Part shown: piece by piece, positions 44,608-53,909 of the stretch
How positions within the stretch are numbered: the stretch's first letter is position 1
How the letters are laid out: each line of letters begins with the position of its first letter
Assembly: GCF_900116435.1 (NCBI RefSeq)
Contig: NZ_FPAZ01000001.1
Coordinates: forward strand, 289,548-353,547
DNA length: 64,000 nt
Direction of reading: 5' to 3'
Source of the DNA: Pseudoalteromonas lipolytica
Lineage (GTDB): Bacteria > Pseudomonadota > Gammaproteobacteria > Enterobacterales > Alteromonadaceae
Made by a program: the position numbers and the translations under genes
The notes under the pieces: model-generated
Told to the model about the DNA's origin: nothing
What the model saw: the letters and a program-made list of their open reading frames with translations, nothing else
The model's database searches: none

Positions 44608-46003
44608 TTAATCTCTGTAGAATTTACTTTCTTTCGTTATGCCAATACTCGCATCTTCCAGTGCTTGTATATGAAAACGAATTGATGTCACTTTTGATTT
44701 TAACCCATAGCCATCTGCAACAACAGTCACTGGCACTCGCTTCATTTTACCGGCTTCAATTAAAATTGACTCTGCTACTTGCAACACTGCCCCATCAATT
44801 CCTGAAATGCCAATCGTATAATTTAACGGCTGCTGTGTTTTATTGATAATCGACAACGTGTAAGGATTCTCAACTAGCCCTTCAAAGTTAACCCGATATA
44901 AAGCGTTTCTATCCCTTATCACTGATGCTTCGATTGGCGTACGCATTGCTGTCCATACAACCATAGCTAAAATAAACAAAGCTGTTAGACCACCATAACC
45001 AAGTAGCTTCAACCTAAATGGATTTGTCGTTTCACCATCCATTTGCTTTTCAGAAGCATATTTTATTAACCCTTTTGGATAGTTAAATTTTTCCATTGTA
45101 CTATCACAAGCATCAATACATAACCCACAGTTGATGCACTCGTATTGCAAGCCATTACGAATATCGATGCCAGCAGGGCAAACTTCAACACATAGATTAC
45201 AGTCAACACAGTCACCTAGCCCAAGTGCTTTAGGGTCGGCTTTACGTTTACGTGCACCACGTGTTTCTCCCCTTTGTTGGTCATAAGTTACCACTAACGT
45301 GTCTTTATCAAACATCACTGATTGAAAACGAGAGTAAGGACAGGCGACAGTACACATTTTTTCACGTAAAAAACCCGCATTGCCATACGTACAAAATGCA
45401 AATAAAAACACCCAGAAGCTTACAATACCTGACATTTCAAGCGTAAATAAACTCATGTATAACGACTTTGCAGGAATAAAGTACGCCATAAAAGACATCG
45501 ATGTGATTAATGAAATAAGTAACCACGCAGCATGTTTAATCACTTTTTTTTGTACTTTTGTTGCCGACCAAGGTGCCTTATCCATTTTTATACGTTGGTT
45601 TCTCGATCCTTCTATTTTTTGCTCAACCCATGTAAACATTAACATCCAGATTGTTTGCGGACAGGTGTAGCCACACCATACTCGCCCTAACCAATTCGTA
45701 ACGAAAAACAAGGCAAATGCACCAGTCATAAATAACATAGCTAAAATCATAAAGTCTTGGGGTAATAGCGTTAGGCCAAACAAGCTAAACTTTTGACTCG
45801 CAACGTCTAATAGCACTGCTTGGTGACCTTTATAAGGTATCCATGGAATCGCTATAAATATAAGCATTAAAACCCATCCAAGGTATCGACGAATACGTTG
45901 AAAACGGCCTTTTTGCTCACGAATATAAATGGGACCCTCTTGATTATAGGGCTTGATTATAGGGCTTGATGATTAGGTCTTGCTCTTTGATTTCTAATTT
46001 CAT
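44608..46003 (-). pseudogene. ccoG: Cytochrome c oxidase accessory protein CcoG, frameshifted near 5' end
   Basis: CcoG (RdxA/FixG) is an inner-membrane 4Fe-4S protein that aids copper delivery to cbb3 oxidase. From 45867 a 419-codon frame holds WCGYTCPQT, several transmembrane helices, and two CxxCxxCxxxCP clusters (DCVDCNLCVEVCP, ECINCGLCIDACD). The natural start is ATG 46003. From there 19 codons run to TAA 45944-45946, because a 13-bp unit is present twice at 45943-45968. Removing one copy restores an uninterrupted 460-codon gene with the expected N terminus (YIREQKGRFQRIRRYLGW). A shortened protein from Met 45867 would lack the first ~41 residues. Confidence 0.88.
45943..45968. repeat. 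13-bp tandem duplication in ccoG
   Basis: Two adjacent exact copies of ATTATAGGGCTTG (45943-45955 and 45956-45968). The length is not a multiple of three, which shifts the ccoG frame. Typical of replication slippage and in principle reversible. Confidence 0.92.
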
Positions 46004-46040
46004 TTTGCTACTTACTGTTAGTCTCGGTTCTAACAAGTAA

Positions 46041-46058
46041 GAGCAACAATCAGGCCAA
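46041..46058 (-). promoter_or_regulatory. Sigma-54 promoter of ccoG
   Basis: Read on the minus strand: TTGGCCTGATTGTTGCTC, with GG and GC separated by exactly 10 bp (-24/-12 form, close to TGGCAC-N5-TTGC). The GC lies ~40 bp upstream of the ccoG ATG at 46003. Confidence 0.75.
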
Positions 46059-46120
46059 CAACAAAACACACATAACACATTGAAAAATAACGATATAAAA
46101 TATATAGAACGCCTTAATTT

Positions 46121-46154
46121 CGTGAAATACCGCGAGCTTGCGTGATATTTCGCG
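46121..46154. promoter_or_regulatory. Two enhancer-like palindromes upstream of ccoG
   Basis: CGTGAAATACCGCG (46121-46134) and CGTGATATTTCGCG (46141-46154, whose complement is CGCGAAATATCACG). Centres are 20 bp apart, about two helical turns, and they lie ~95-117 bp upstream of the expected start of the sigma-54 transcript, a usual enhancer position. Confidence 0.7.
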
Positions 46155-46156
46155 CC

Positions 46157-47566
46157 TTAGTATTTAATACCTAGCTTTTTCATTTTTGATCGCAGAGTAC
46201 TTTCTGGCAACTCAAGTAATGTCGCAGCACCATCCTCACCAGAAATTTTGCCATGACACTGCTTGAGTACAGTACAAATATGCTGTTTTTGCGCGGCATC
46301 AAGTGAAAGTACCACACCAGAAGCAGGGTCTTTATCACTCAACGCAGATGATAATTGCAGAACATTTTGTTTTGATAGAATTGCTTCACGCTCAAGTATG
46401 TTTTGTAATTCACGAATGTTGCCAGGCCACTCGTAGTTAGCAAGCTGTGCCAAGGTTGTTTTTGTAAGACCTTTAAAGTGTTTGCCAAGACGCTTATTAA
46501 GCTGGTTAATAATATTAGCAGCAAGCAAGGGGATATCTTCTTTTCGCTCACGCAATGCTGGTACGCGAATAGGAAATACATTTAATCGGTAATAGAGATC
46601 CATACGGAAACTTCCCTGCTCTACCATCTGCCATAAGTTTCGATTTGTGGCTGCAATAACACGAATATTCACAGTTAAAGTGTGTGTTCCCCCTACGCGC
46701 TCAAACTCATGTTCTTGTAATACTCTCAAAAGTTTACTCTGTAATTCAAGCGGTAGCTCTGCTATTTCATCTAAAAAAAGCGTTCCGTTATCAGCTAACT
46801 CAAAGCGACCTTTCCTGCGTTCATTCGCGCCTGTAAACGCCCCTTTTTCATGACCAAATAATTCAGATTCGATCAAATTTGCTGAGAATGCAGCACAATT
46901 TACTTTGATAAAAGGTTGCTCAGCTCTCGTACTCAAACGATGTAAGTTACGTGCGACAAGTTCTTTACCTGTGCCATTCTCCCCCAAAATAAGCACTGTG
47001 CTGTTTGTTTGGCTGACAAGGGTAATTTGTTCAAGCATCGTTTGAAATGAGTGACTTTTTCCAACAAGACCCGAATCTTGCCAATCTTCATTTAACTCAG
47101 AAATAAGATAAGCATTCTCTTCTTGTAATTGTTCAGATAAGTGCTGTACTTGCGCCAATGCATCACGCAAAGCGAGTTCGGTTTGCTGTTGTTTTGAAAC
47201 GTCGCGAAAAATCGCGACAGCCCCTATCAGCTCACCATTCTTATAGACAGGTGTTGAGGTGTATTCTACTGCAAAATGGCTTCCATCTTTGCGCCAAAAC
47301 ACCTCATCGGTTACATGCCGGTGCTTGCCATCAAACATGGTGCAATATATCTGACATTCGTCGGCAGGATAAGGCGAGCCATCTTTTCTAGTATGATGAT
47401 GATATTGGTGAATTTTTTTACCTAATAACTCATCGGCATGCCACCCCGTCATGCGCTCTGCGGCAGGGTTAACAAACACCGCATTGCCCGATAAGTCAAA
47501 GCCATAAATCCCTTCACCTACCGCATTGAGTAATAATGTTGGGTCGTTTAAAAATTCCTTAATCAT
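46157..47566 (-). CDS. PAS-domain sigma-54-dependent transcriptional activator
   Basis: A 469-aa enhancer-binding protein: PAS domain (~6-125, [20 protein letters not shown]), coiled coil, AAA+ domain with Walker A GENGTGKE, sigma-54 contact loop GAFTGA and Walker [10 protein letters not shown], and a C-terminal Fis-type HTH ([20 protein letters not shown]). The PAS domain holds several cysteines and histidines (HQYHHHT, CQIYC) that could bind metal or heme; inference. I chose ATG 47566 (MIKEFLNDP); a longer start 47626 would add a poor segment. It precedes ccoG on the same strand and probably activates it. Confidence 0.92.
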   Translation of the reverse strand: MIKEFLNDPTLLLNAVGEGIYGFDLSGNAVFVNPAAERMTGWHADELLGKKIHQYHHHTRKDGSPYPADECQIYCTMFDGKHRHVTDEVFWRKDGSHFAVEYTSTPVYKNGELIGAVAIFRDVSKQQQTELALRDALAQVQHLSEQLQEENAYLISELNEDWQDSGLVGKSHSFQTMLEQITLVSQTNSTVLILGENGTGKELVARNLHRLSTRAEQPFIKVNCAAFSANLIESELFGHEKGAFTGANERRKGRFELADNGTLFLDEIAELPLELQSKLLRVLQEHEFERVGGTHTLTVNIRVIAATNRNLWQMVEQGSFRMDLYYRLNVFPIRVPALRERKEDIPLLAANIINQLNKRLGKHFKGLTKTTLAQLANYEWPGNIRELQNILEREAILSKQNVLQLSSALSDKDPASGVVLSLDAAQKQHICTVLKQCHGKISGEDGAATLLELPESTLRSKMKKLGIKY

Positions 47567-47578
47567 ACATAGGTTCCA

Positions 47579-47596
47579 CTCGCGAAATATCACGAG
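47579..47596. promoter_or_regulatory. Palindrome at the start of the sigma-54 activator gene
   Basis: CTCGCGAAATATCACGAG; its 14-bp core is identical to the complement of the second ccoG site. It ends ~13 bp before ATG 47566, so binding there should repress or tune the activator's own synthesis. Confidence 0.7.
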
Positions 47597-47647
47597 CATT
47601 ATGACAAGCTTTTGATTAGCAAACAAGTAAAGTAATAAAGGACTGTT

Positions 47648-47856
47648 ATACCAATTGGCTTAATTAAGTGGTCTATGTTTAGGCAATAAAACCGCGTCAA
47701 TAATAAGGTAAAAATGTCGCTATTTAGTTGTTTTCGGCAATTGCTCCTGCATTGCTCTACCTCCTGCATCCATGCAGTCGTAAATCAGACATTTTTGTCG
47801 CAGGTGGCACAGGTTTTATCACTCAAAATGATTATCTATTTTTACGGATTGGTGAT
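47648..47856 (+). repeat. Intergenic repeat element, copy 2 (inverted to copy 1)
   Basis: About 205 bp matching the reverse complement of copy 1 over both ends (CTTAATTAAGTGGTCTAT, GGCAATAAAACCGCGT, TATTTAGTTGTTT, AGACATTTTT, ATCACTCAAAA-GATTA). A ~45-bp central insertion is unique to this copy. Ends ATACCAATTGGC and GATTGGTGAT. A 61-67 codon frame across it is not coding. Confidence 0.72.
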
Positions 47857-47952
47857 AGTCAGTTGGCGACTAAGTTTGACGTTTACAAAATTACACTGAC
47901 GTTTTTAGAAAAACGACTTAACTATTTTTAAATTGACGCACTCAATACATTA

Positions 47953-47977
47953 AAAAAGCGGCATTTTGCCGCTTTTT
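47953..47977. terminator. Terminator of the DUF1439 lipoprotein gene
   Basis: AAAAAGCGGCA pairs with TGCCGCTTTTT. Symmetric, so active in both directions; it lies 23 bp after the lipoprotein stop on the minus strand. Confidence 0.85.
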
Positions 47978-47999
47978 ACACTGCTTGCTGATACCCTTT

Positions 48000-48557
48000 C
48001 TAGAGAGTAGGTACTAAGAGAATTTCACCCTGTGATACTTTCATATCCAAAGGTAACTTACTTAGTAGTGCCACTTTAGGGTCATTCATATTTAATTTAT
48101 AAACTGGATTAACGGCTAAAAAGCTATTTATAACTTGCATCGCTTGCTCATCTAGTAAGTTTAAATTACCTTTAAACCCAGCAGTATCGACCGTGGTGTC
48201 TATTAATTTCACATTACGAAGAAACACCGCTTTTTTCTCACTGTCATAGAAAGGACTCCCCTCGATTTTTAGTTTTAATCTTACTGGGTATTTAAGTGCA
48301 AACGCTTTAATCACTGCACTTGAGTCTGCGCCTAAAACGACTACGTCGCGTTTATCTGGACCAACGTTAACACTTAAGTCATTCACTGAAAAATCAACTG
48401 GCAAACCCATCAACTTAATTTGTTCACTGAGTTTTGGTAACTGATTTGCAAGTGCAGTTTCTATTTCTGAATTTGTAAATGAATAAACAGATACACCTTG
48501 ATCTGTGCTCTTACACGCCCCTAAAAATAAACACGTAAGTAATATTAAAATTCTCAT
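48000..48557 (-). CDS. DUF1439 lipoprotein (YceB-like)
   Basis: A 185-aa predicted lipoprotein: short signal with lipobox FLGAC (Cys ~15), then a single DUF1439 domain (YSFTNSEIETALANQLPKL, FYDSEKKAVFLRNVKLIDTTV, NPVYKLN) as in E. coli YceB. Fold is a lipid-binding TULIP-like one in related proteins; role unknown. I chose ATG 48557 with GAGG upstream; the TTG at 48569 is its alternative. Confidence 0.85.
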   Translation of the reverse strand: MRILILLTCLFLGACKSTDQGVSVYSFTNSEIETALANQLPKLSEQIKLMGLPVDFSVNDLSVNVGPDKRDVVVLGADSSAVIKAFALKYPVRLKLKIEGSPFYDSEKKAVFLRNVKLIDTTVDTAGFKGNLNLLDEQAMQVINSFLAVNPVYKLNMNDPKVALLSKLPLDMKVSQGEILLVPTL

Positions 48558-48571
48558 TTTTTTCCTCAAAA

Positions 48572-48592
48572 AAGCCGCTTTAAAAGCGGCTT
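48572..48592 (-). terminator. Terminator of the DUF349 gene
   Basis: AAGCCGCTTT (48572-48581) pairs with AAAGCGGCTT (48583-48592), followed on the minus strand by a T-run (complement of AAAAAA). Confidence 0.8.
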
Positions 48593-48702
48593 AAATCAAC
48601 CATGTTAACTTATTTAATCTTTCAATAATCAAGATAAGTAGGATATGACACCCCACTTATCTTGAGAGAAAACTAAATACCTTAATCGATTGCTATTAAT
48701 CG

Positions 48703-51384
48703 TTAAATTGCGAATATAACTTTAAGCCTAGCTAGTGTGTCAGGTGAAACTGAACCTTCACTGACCGCTAAAAGTTGTTTTAGATAGTAGTAAACATCAG
48801 CCTGTTCGCCACGATGCTTATCATCAAGCATTGCAACTTGCTCTGTCATACGTAATTGGCTATCGGCTGATTCAACCCCTGCTAAAATTTCAATACGTGT
48901 CAACAACTGCTGCGCAGTTAATGCTGTTGTTAACGAAGCCTGAAATTGAGCCGGTATAGTACTGCCCTCTTCTAGGGCACTAAACAAAGCAGCTAGCTTT
49001 GATTGTTCAGCTTGTTTACCAAGCACCTCTGTTTTCGCCGCGATGGCACTTTCTAATTGCGCAACTCGACCACTAAGTGATTTAGAGTAGTCTAATGCCG
49101 ATAATTTAGCCGCTAAGTCTTTAAGTTGTGCTAAGTGAACCACACTGCCTAACGCAGACTCAAGCTCGGTTAATTCCACTGCAGCGACTTCATCATTCTG
49201 CTGTTGAGCTTGCTTTTGTATTTCAAACTCTGCGCTACGCTTTGCAAATGTCTCATCGTTGACACGTCTAAATTGCTGCCATAACGTGTTTTCTGCTTTC
49301 ATGCCAGCAAAACCAATTGTTTGCCATGTTTGTTGCAATGCCTTTAATTGCTGACATGCGGTTGCAAGGTCGTCAGATTGAGAAAGTAGTGTTGCCTGCT
49401 CAACGAGGGCACTTTTCTGTTCCGCATTGGCTTTGTGAAATGCAGCTAACTTCGCATTCACTTGCGACTGAACCGTTTTGAACTCGCTGTGTAATTCACG
49501 ATACGTTTTAGGGTCTACATTACCCGCAGAACGCCATGATTTACTGATGCGGTTATACTTACTTTCAAACTGTTTCCAGTCAAAATCATCGGTCTGTGCA
49601 TCAAGCTCAGCTAATTGCTGCATTTGTGCAATAATATCTAAACGCTGTGTTTTTGCGTGCTCGCGCAACTGCTCTTGCTCTGCAAAATACTCACGACAAG
49701 GCGTGAACAACACTTCAATGTGTTGATCAAAAAGTTCACCCTGCTGTTTTTCGGCATCAGTATCTAAGCGACCTAATTCATTCCAACGACGGCGTAATTG
49801 TTTAACTTGCTCAGCACGCTGTTTAGGATCGGTACATGGCGTTGCAACAAGCTCACTGACCTCTTGTAAAATAGCGTCGCGCTTCGGCGCCGATGCATAT
49901 TTTTGCCAGTCTTTCGCTTCTGCTAGCTGTGCCTCAAGATCTGCTTTTAATGTATTTAATGGCTGCTTATAAGACTCGGTTAATGTCTCATATAACTCTT
50001 CAAATCCTTTAAAAACACCAAAGGCAACATTAAAACGACCTTGATCAATCAAACGTTTAACATCACGTGCTTTGCGCTTCGCGGCTTGTTGGTTTTTGTC
50101 AAACTTACTCGTTAATGGCAACATAGCATGTTGCCACGCTTTCACACATTCCGTTAAGTTAGCTTTAAAGCGCCCTTGTAGGCGAGACGGGATATGCGAG
50201 AGTTTTTTTCGCGCGAATTTGCTTTTCTGCTCAAACTCTTTATTTAGCGTATCAAACTGTGTTTCATCGTCGCTTGTCGTAACCGCAGATAAAGCATCGA
50301 ATGCCGCTTTATAGTCAGCAATCGCAGCAACTAACTGTGGTAACTGCTCCACTTGTTTAAACAAATTCGCTAAATGCTGTTTCACATCACGTACATTTTG
50401 ATTGTCAGCAAGCTCAGTCTCAGCAAGTGCCTCTTTTGCTTGACTTACTTTCGCTTCAAGCCAATCTTGCTGTATTTGTTCTGGGGTCTCTAGACCGAGC
50501 TGTAATGCATTTTCAATTTCTTCGCCTAGCGCTTCTAAAGTAGCCAGTGCCAACACTTGACGCTGTTGCTCTGCAAGCTTTTGCTGCTGCGCCTCATGCT
50601 CTTTGCTAAGTATCGCAAGATGTGTATCTAACTTTGCGATAATGACTGAGTATTTTTTATCTAATAAGTTGACTTGTTCATCCGTTAGCCACTTTAACTC
50701 GATGGCCTGCCATTGCTGTAGTAAATCAGCATGTTGCTGAGATACTAGGTTGAAATCACTTTTTTCACGCAGTGCATTAAGTTTAGCAAGTACAATTCGG
50801 GTATCAGCTTCAACTTTAGCCGGCATTTCAGCGGCTAAACGCTCATTTTCTAAATGGGCAGCAAGTTGCGTATGCGCTTCACCTTTAGCATGTTTCAAAA
50901 GTGGTTTAGACAGTTGGTGTTGAATTACAAGTTCAACTAATTTGAGCTGTAACTCTTCGCTTCCTTCTTTGAAAGCTTTATCAACTAGGTTTGGGTTAGC
51001 TAAGCGTTTTAGTAACTTAACACGCACTTGAATTTCTTTTTCTGCAAACGCGAGTTTTTCAAGTGTTTTAACGGGTGCAAAACGTTCAATGAATTCGTTT
51101 TTTATGCTCTCATCAAGCTGACTGTCGGTGTTTAACACCGCTTGATTTATATGCTGTTCGGCAATCTCTTTTAATGCCTGATCTTGTTTATATACTTGCC
51201 ACCATAAAACAATATCATTTACTTTATTCAATGCTTTTTTACGGATTTCTGCTGAACTGTCTTCAAGCGCGATGCTATTCAAAATGTTGACATCACGTTC
51301 TGAGTCAAGGCGTTCAACAGCAGCCAAACGAACTTGGCTCTTAGGGTGTTTCCATTTCGGTGTAAATAGGTGTTTAAAGATCAT
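48703..51384 (-). CDS. DUF349 domain-containing protein
   Basis: An 893-aa large acidic cytosolic protein made mostly of long helices and coiled coil. It has a HEAT-like N-terminal region (VRLAAVERLDSERDVNILNS) and repeated DUF349 helical-hairpin units (for example WRRWNELGRLDTD-like, KWRSAGNVDPKTYREL-like segments and WQTIGFAGMKAENTLWQQFR). Family function unknown. ATG 51384 lies inside the end of the yeaC-like gene, showing translational coupling. Confidence 0.9.
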   Translation of the reverse strand: MIFKHLFTPKWKHPKSQVRLAAVERLDSERDVNILNSIALEDSSAEIRKKALNKVNDIVLWWQVYKQDQALKEIAEQHINQAVLNTDSQLDESIKNEFIERFAPVKTLEKLAFAEKEIQVRVKLLKRLANPNLVDKAFKEGSEELQLKLVELVIQHQLSKPLLKHAKGEAHTQLAAHLENERLAAEMPAKVEADTRIVLAKLNALREKSDFNLVSQQHADLLQQWQAIELKWLTDEQVNLLDKKYSVIIAKLDTHLAILSKEHEAQQQKLAEQQRQVLALATLEALGEEIENALQLGLETPEQIQQDWLEAKVSQAKEALAETELADNQNVRDVKQHLANLFKQVEQLPQLVAAIADYKAAFDALSAVTTSDDETQFDTLNKEFEQKSKFARKKLSHIPSRLQGRFKANLTECVKAWQHAMLPLTSKFDKNQQAAKRKARDVKRLIDQGRFNVAFGVFKGFEELYETLTESYKQPLNTLKADLEAQLAEAKDWQKYASAPKRDAILQEVSELVATPCTDPKQRAEQVKQLRRRWNELGRLDTDAEKQQGELFDQHIEVLFTPCREYFAEQEQLREHAKTQRLDIIAQMQQLAELDAQTDDFDWKQFESKYNRISKSWRSAGNVDPKTYRELHSEFKTVQSQVNAKLAAFHKANAEQKSALVEQATLLSQSDDLATACQQLKALQQTWQTIGFAGMKAENTLWQQFRRVNDETFAKRSAEFEIQKQAQQQNDEVAAVELTELESALGSVVHLAQLKDLAAKLSALDYSKSLSGRVAQLESAIAAKTEVLGKQAEQSKLAALFSALEEGSTIPAQFQASLTTALTAQQLLTRIEILAGVESADSQLRMTEQVAMLDDKHRGEQADVYYYLKQLLAVSEGSVSPDTLARLKVIFAI

Positions 51385-51655
51385 TTTCACTAAACCTAGC
51401 TATTTCATTTTCAGATGCGAATTCTTTTTGCAATTGAGCTTTGCTCTTTTGCACCATTTCACCATTGGCACCAATGGTAAACTGCTCATTGGTCTGCGAA
51501 ACTTTAGCTTGATAAAGCATCACGAGTTGAACGGTTTGTTGTTTTTGCTCTTCAGTCAATACCGTGCCATCAGGCCATTTGCCTGTTGATGCGCCATACT
51601 GAAGACGTTCAAATACTTCTGGGGTGATATTCTTAACGATGTGATCAATATTCAT
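51374..51655 (-). CDS. yeaC: DUF1315 family protein (YeaC)
   Basis: A 93-aa cytosolic protein matching E. coli YeaC: ITPEVFERLQYGASTGKWPD, LTEEQKQQTVQLVMLYQAKV, FTIGANGEMVQKSK. Function unknown. It overlaps the DUF349 gene by 11 bp and starts 1 bp after the zinc-ribbon gene, so the three form one operon. Confidence 0.92.
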   Translation of the reverse strand: MNIDHIVKNITPEVFERLQYGASTGKWPDGTVLTEEQKQQTVQLVMLYQAKVSQTNEQFTIGANGEMVQKSKAQLQKEFASENEIARFSENDL

Positions 51656-51656
51656 G

Positions 51657-51983
51657 TTACTTTTTCTTTTTTAAAACAACTAAATAGATACGGCTTACAA
51701 TATACCATACAAAGCCTACTGCCATGGCTGCCGAATAGGCATACCACTCTAAAGATTCTGCTTCAGGGTGAATAAAGTAATAACAGAAAAAGCCCCCTAA
51801 AAATAAAATCAGTGCGAGGAAAGAATGATTCATAAACTTTTGCTGTTTACGAATGCGCGTTTCTTTTTGCATTTGCTGCAACTGCTCATTGCTCAGCTCA
51901 GTGACTTGGCACTCACAATGAGGACATTGTTTATGTTTGTCAGATATTGATTTTGCACATTGCGGGCAACTAATAATCGCCAT
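51657..51983 (-). CDS. Zinc-ribbon membrane protein
   Basis: A 108-aa protein with an N-terminal zinc ribbon (IISCPQC, then KQCPHCEC: CxxC-x12-CxxC), a charged helix, and two C-terminal transmembrane helices (LALILFLGGFFCYYFI and AYSAAMAVGFVWYIV). ATG 51983 is preceded by GGAGAAAGAT. First gene of the zinc-ribbon/yeaC/DUF349 operon; function unknown. Confidence 0.82.
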   Translation of the reverse strand: MAIISCPQCAKSISDKHKQCPHCECQVTELSNEQLQQMQKETRIRKQQKFMNHSFLALILFLGGFFCYYFIHPEAESLEWYAYSAAMAVGFVWYIVSRIYLVVLKKKK

Positions 51984-52004
51984 ATCTTTCTCCATACTAC
52001 GCAT

Positions 52005-52030
52005 AAAAAAGGCGCCTTTAGGCGCCCTTT
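52005..52030 (-). terminator. Terminator of the AGCS symporter gene
   Basis: GGCGCC (52011-52016) pairs with GGCGCC (52021-52026), 4-nt loop. The minus strand continues into a run of T (complement of AAAAAA). Confidence 0.82.
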
Positions 52031-52146
52031 ATTGTACTTGTTTTATGAGTCGATGTCTTTTTCGAATTGCATTCAATCGTGAAGATTCGAAAATAGTAAT
52101 AACTAAGACGCTCTAACCCACACTTTAAGTTTATTGCTTTAGCAAC

Positions 52147-53649
52147 TTATAATTTATCTTTTGCCTTTTGTTCAAGGCGTTTTTCCCAGAATGTGGCATT
52201 TTTAATCCCTAACTTAATAGGATCGAATGTAATTTCGCCACCGGCTTTCTTTTGCTCTTCATAATCGCGTAAACAATTAAGCGCAGGCTTAGCCACGAAA
52301 AAGATAGCTAAAATGCCCACAATATTAATCCACGCCATTAAGCCAACACCGATATCACCAATAGCCCAGATATACCCAGAGCTATTAACCATACCGTATG
52401 CCACCATAAACATAATAACGAGCTTTACAAGAACAAGTGGAATGCTCCCCTTGAAATAACGATTTAAGTAAGCAACGTTTGTCTCTGCGATATAGTAATA
52501 AGCAAGAATTGTCGTAAATGCAAAGAAAAACAACGCAATACCAACAAACGCCTGGCCAAAACCACCAAACACACTAAATAATGCCATTTGCGTAAAGGCT
52601 GCTGAGCCAATTTCAGTTGCTGCATCAACGTTTTGAACAATAAATTGCCCTTCGGGTAATTCACCTACGATATTATATTGTTGAGTAATTAAAATCATTA
52701 ATGCCGTTGCTGTACATACAAAGATAGTATCAACATAGACTGAAAAAGCTTGCACTAATCCTTGTTGTGCTGGGTGATCAACCTCAGCGGCTGAAGCAGC
52801 ATGCGGCCCCGTACCCTGACCCGCTTCATTTGAGTATATACCGCGTTTTACACCCCAACCTATCGCTGCACCAAAGCCCGCTTGAGCCGTAAATGCATCA
52901 GTAATAATAAGTGAAAAAATACCCGGTACTTTATCAAGGTTTATAAATACCACGATTAAAGCAAGAACAATGTAACCAAGAGCCATAAATGGCACAACGA
53001 TTTGAGTAAAGTTGGCAATACGTTTAATGCCACCAAAAATAATGAACGCTAACACAATCAAAATGATCGCAAGTGCAACCAGTTTAAAGCTACCAACATC
53101 ACCAAAACTTGTGCTCACTAATGTACCTTCGCCAAACACTTGGGTAAATGCGTTACCTACCGCATTCGCTTGTACACCTGGTAAAAATACACCGCATGCG
53201 ATAATTGCCGACACAGCAAATAGCACTGCTAACCACTTTTGTTGTAAGCAACGATCAAAGTAATAAGCAGGGCCACCGCGATACTGGCCATCTTCTTCTG
53301 ATTTATAAATTTGACCTAGTGTTGATTCTGCATACGCGGTACTGGCTCCTAAAAATGCCACGACCCACATCCAAAAAATAGCACCAGGGCCACCAAAACC
53401 AATTGCTGCAGCCACACCTGCGATGTTACCAACACCAACACGGCCTGATAACGAAACAGCCAAAGCTTGAAATGATGAAATACCGGTATTAGAACTGTTT
53501 GAGCTTAGTAGCAACTTACACATTTCTTTGAAATGTCTAACTTGAGCAAAACGGGTTAAAACGGAATAAAACAGACCTGCGCCAAGACATAAATAGATGA
53601 GTGCACTACTCCAGACTACGTCATTAACGGCGCTTACAAAAGCTTCCAT
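52147..53649 (-). CDS. AGCS-family sodium:alanine/glycine symporter
   Basis: A 500-aa inner-membrane symporter with ~11 transmembrane helices, full length. Family features: GNIAGVAAAIGFGGPGAIFWMWVVAFLG region and KRGIYSNEAGQGTGPHAASAAEVDHPAQQG, the AGCS hallmark. Takes up alanine or glycine with sodium. Monocistronic with its own terminator; no glycine riboswitch in its leader. Confidence 0.95.
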   Translation of the reverse strand: MEAFVSAVNDVVWSSALIYLCLGAGLFYSVLTRFAQVRHFKEMCKLLLSSNSSNTGISSFQALAVSLSGRVGVGNIAGVAAAIGFGGPGAIFWMWVVAFLGASTAYAESTLGQIYKSEEDGQYRGGPAYYFDRCLQQKWLAVLFAVSAIIACGVFLPGVQANAVGNAFTQVFGEGTLVSTSFGDVGSFKLVALAIILIVLAFIIFGGIKRIANFTQIVVPFMALGYIVLALIVVFINLDKVPGIFSLIITDAFTAQAGFGAAIGWGVKRGIYSNEAGQGTGPHAASAAEVDHPAQQGLVQAFSVYVDTIFVCTATALMILITQQYNIVGELPEGQFIVQNVDAATEIGSAAFTQMALFSVFGGFGQAFVGIALFFFAFTTILAYYYIAETNVAYLNRYFKGSIPLVLVKLVIMFMVAYGMVNSSGYIWAIGDIGVGLMAWINIVGILAIFFVAKPALNCLRDYEEQKKAGGEITFDPIKLGIKNATFWEKRLEQKAKDKL

Positions 53650-53864
53650 GGATATCCTCTATGATTATATTTTTTATTGTTAGTTACGATACTCGGCGTT
53701 AGCTTGTGAGAATGCGCGACATACATATAGATGCGAGAAATAAATACTAAGATTAATTTACTTCTCAGCTAAACGTATTGAATATTAACTTAAATCAACC
53801 AACCTTGTTAACAGTTAATTTTCAATATAACAAATCTAATTACGTGATATGTAGCAGAAACAAG

Positions 53865-53894
53865 GACGGGCATCAGTATTCGCTGATGCCCGTC
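53865..53894 (-). terminator. 12-bp hairpin after the M14 carboxypeptidase gene
   Basis: GACGGGCATCAG (53865-53876) pairs with CTGATGCCCGTC (53883-53894), 6-nt loop. The T-run on the minus strand is weak (CTTGTTTC). Confidence 0.65.
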
Positions 53895-53909
53895 ATTGGA
53901 TTAGACTCG

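Noticed and set aside
47714..47931. Plus-strand frames of 61 and 67 codons
   Set aside because: Fall within the intergenic repeat copy 2, which is non-coding.
53650..53909. Glycine riboswitch upstream of the AGCS symporter gene
   Set aside because: None of the conserved glycine aptamer motifs seen; the stretch is AT-rich without recognisable structure.
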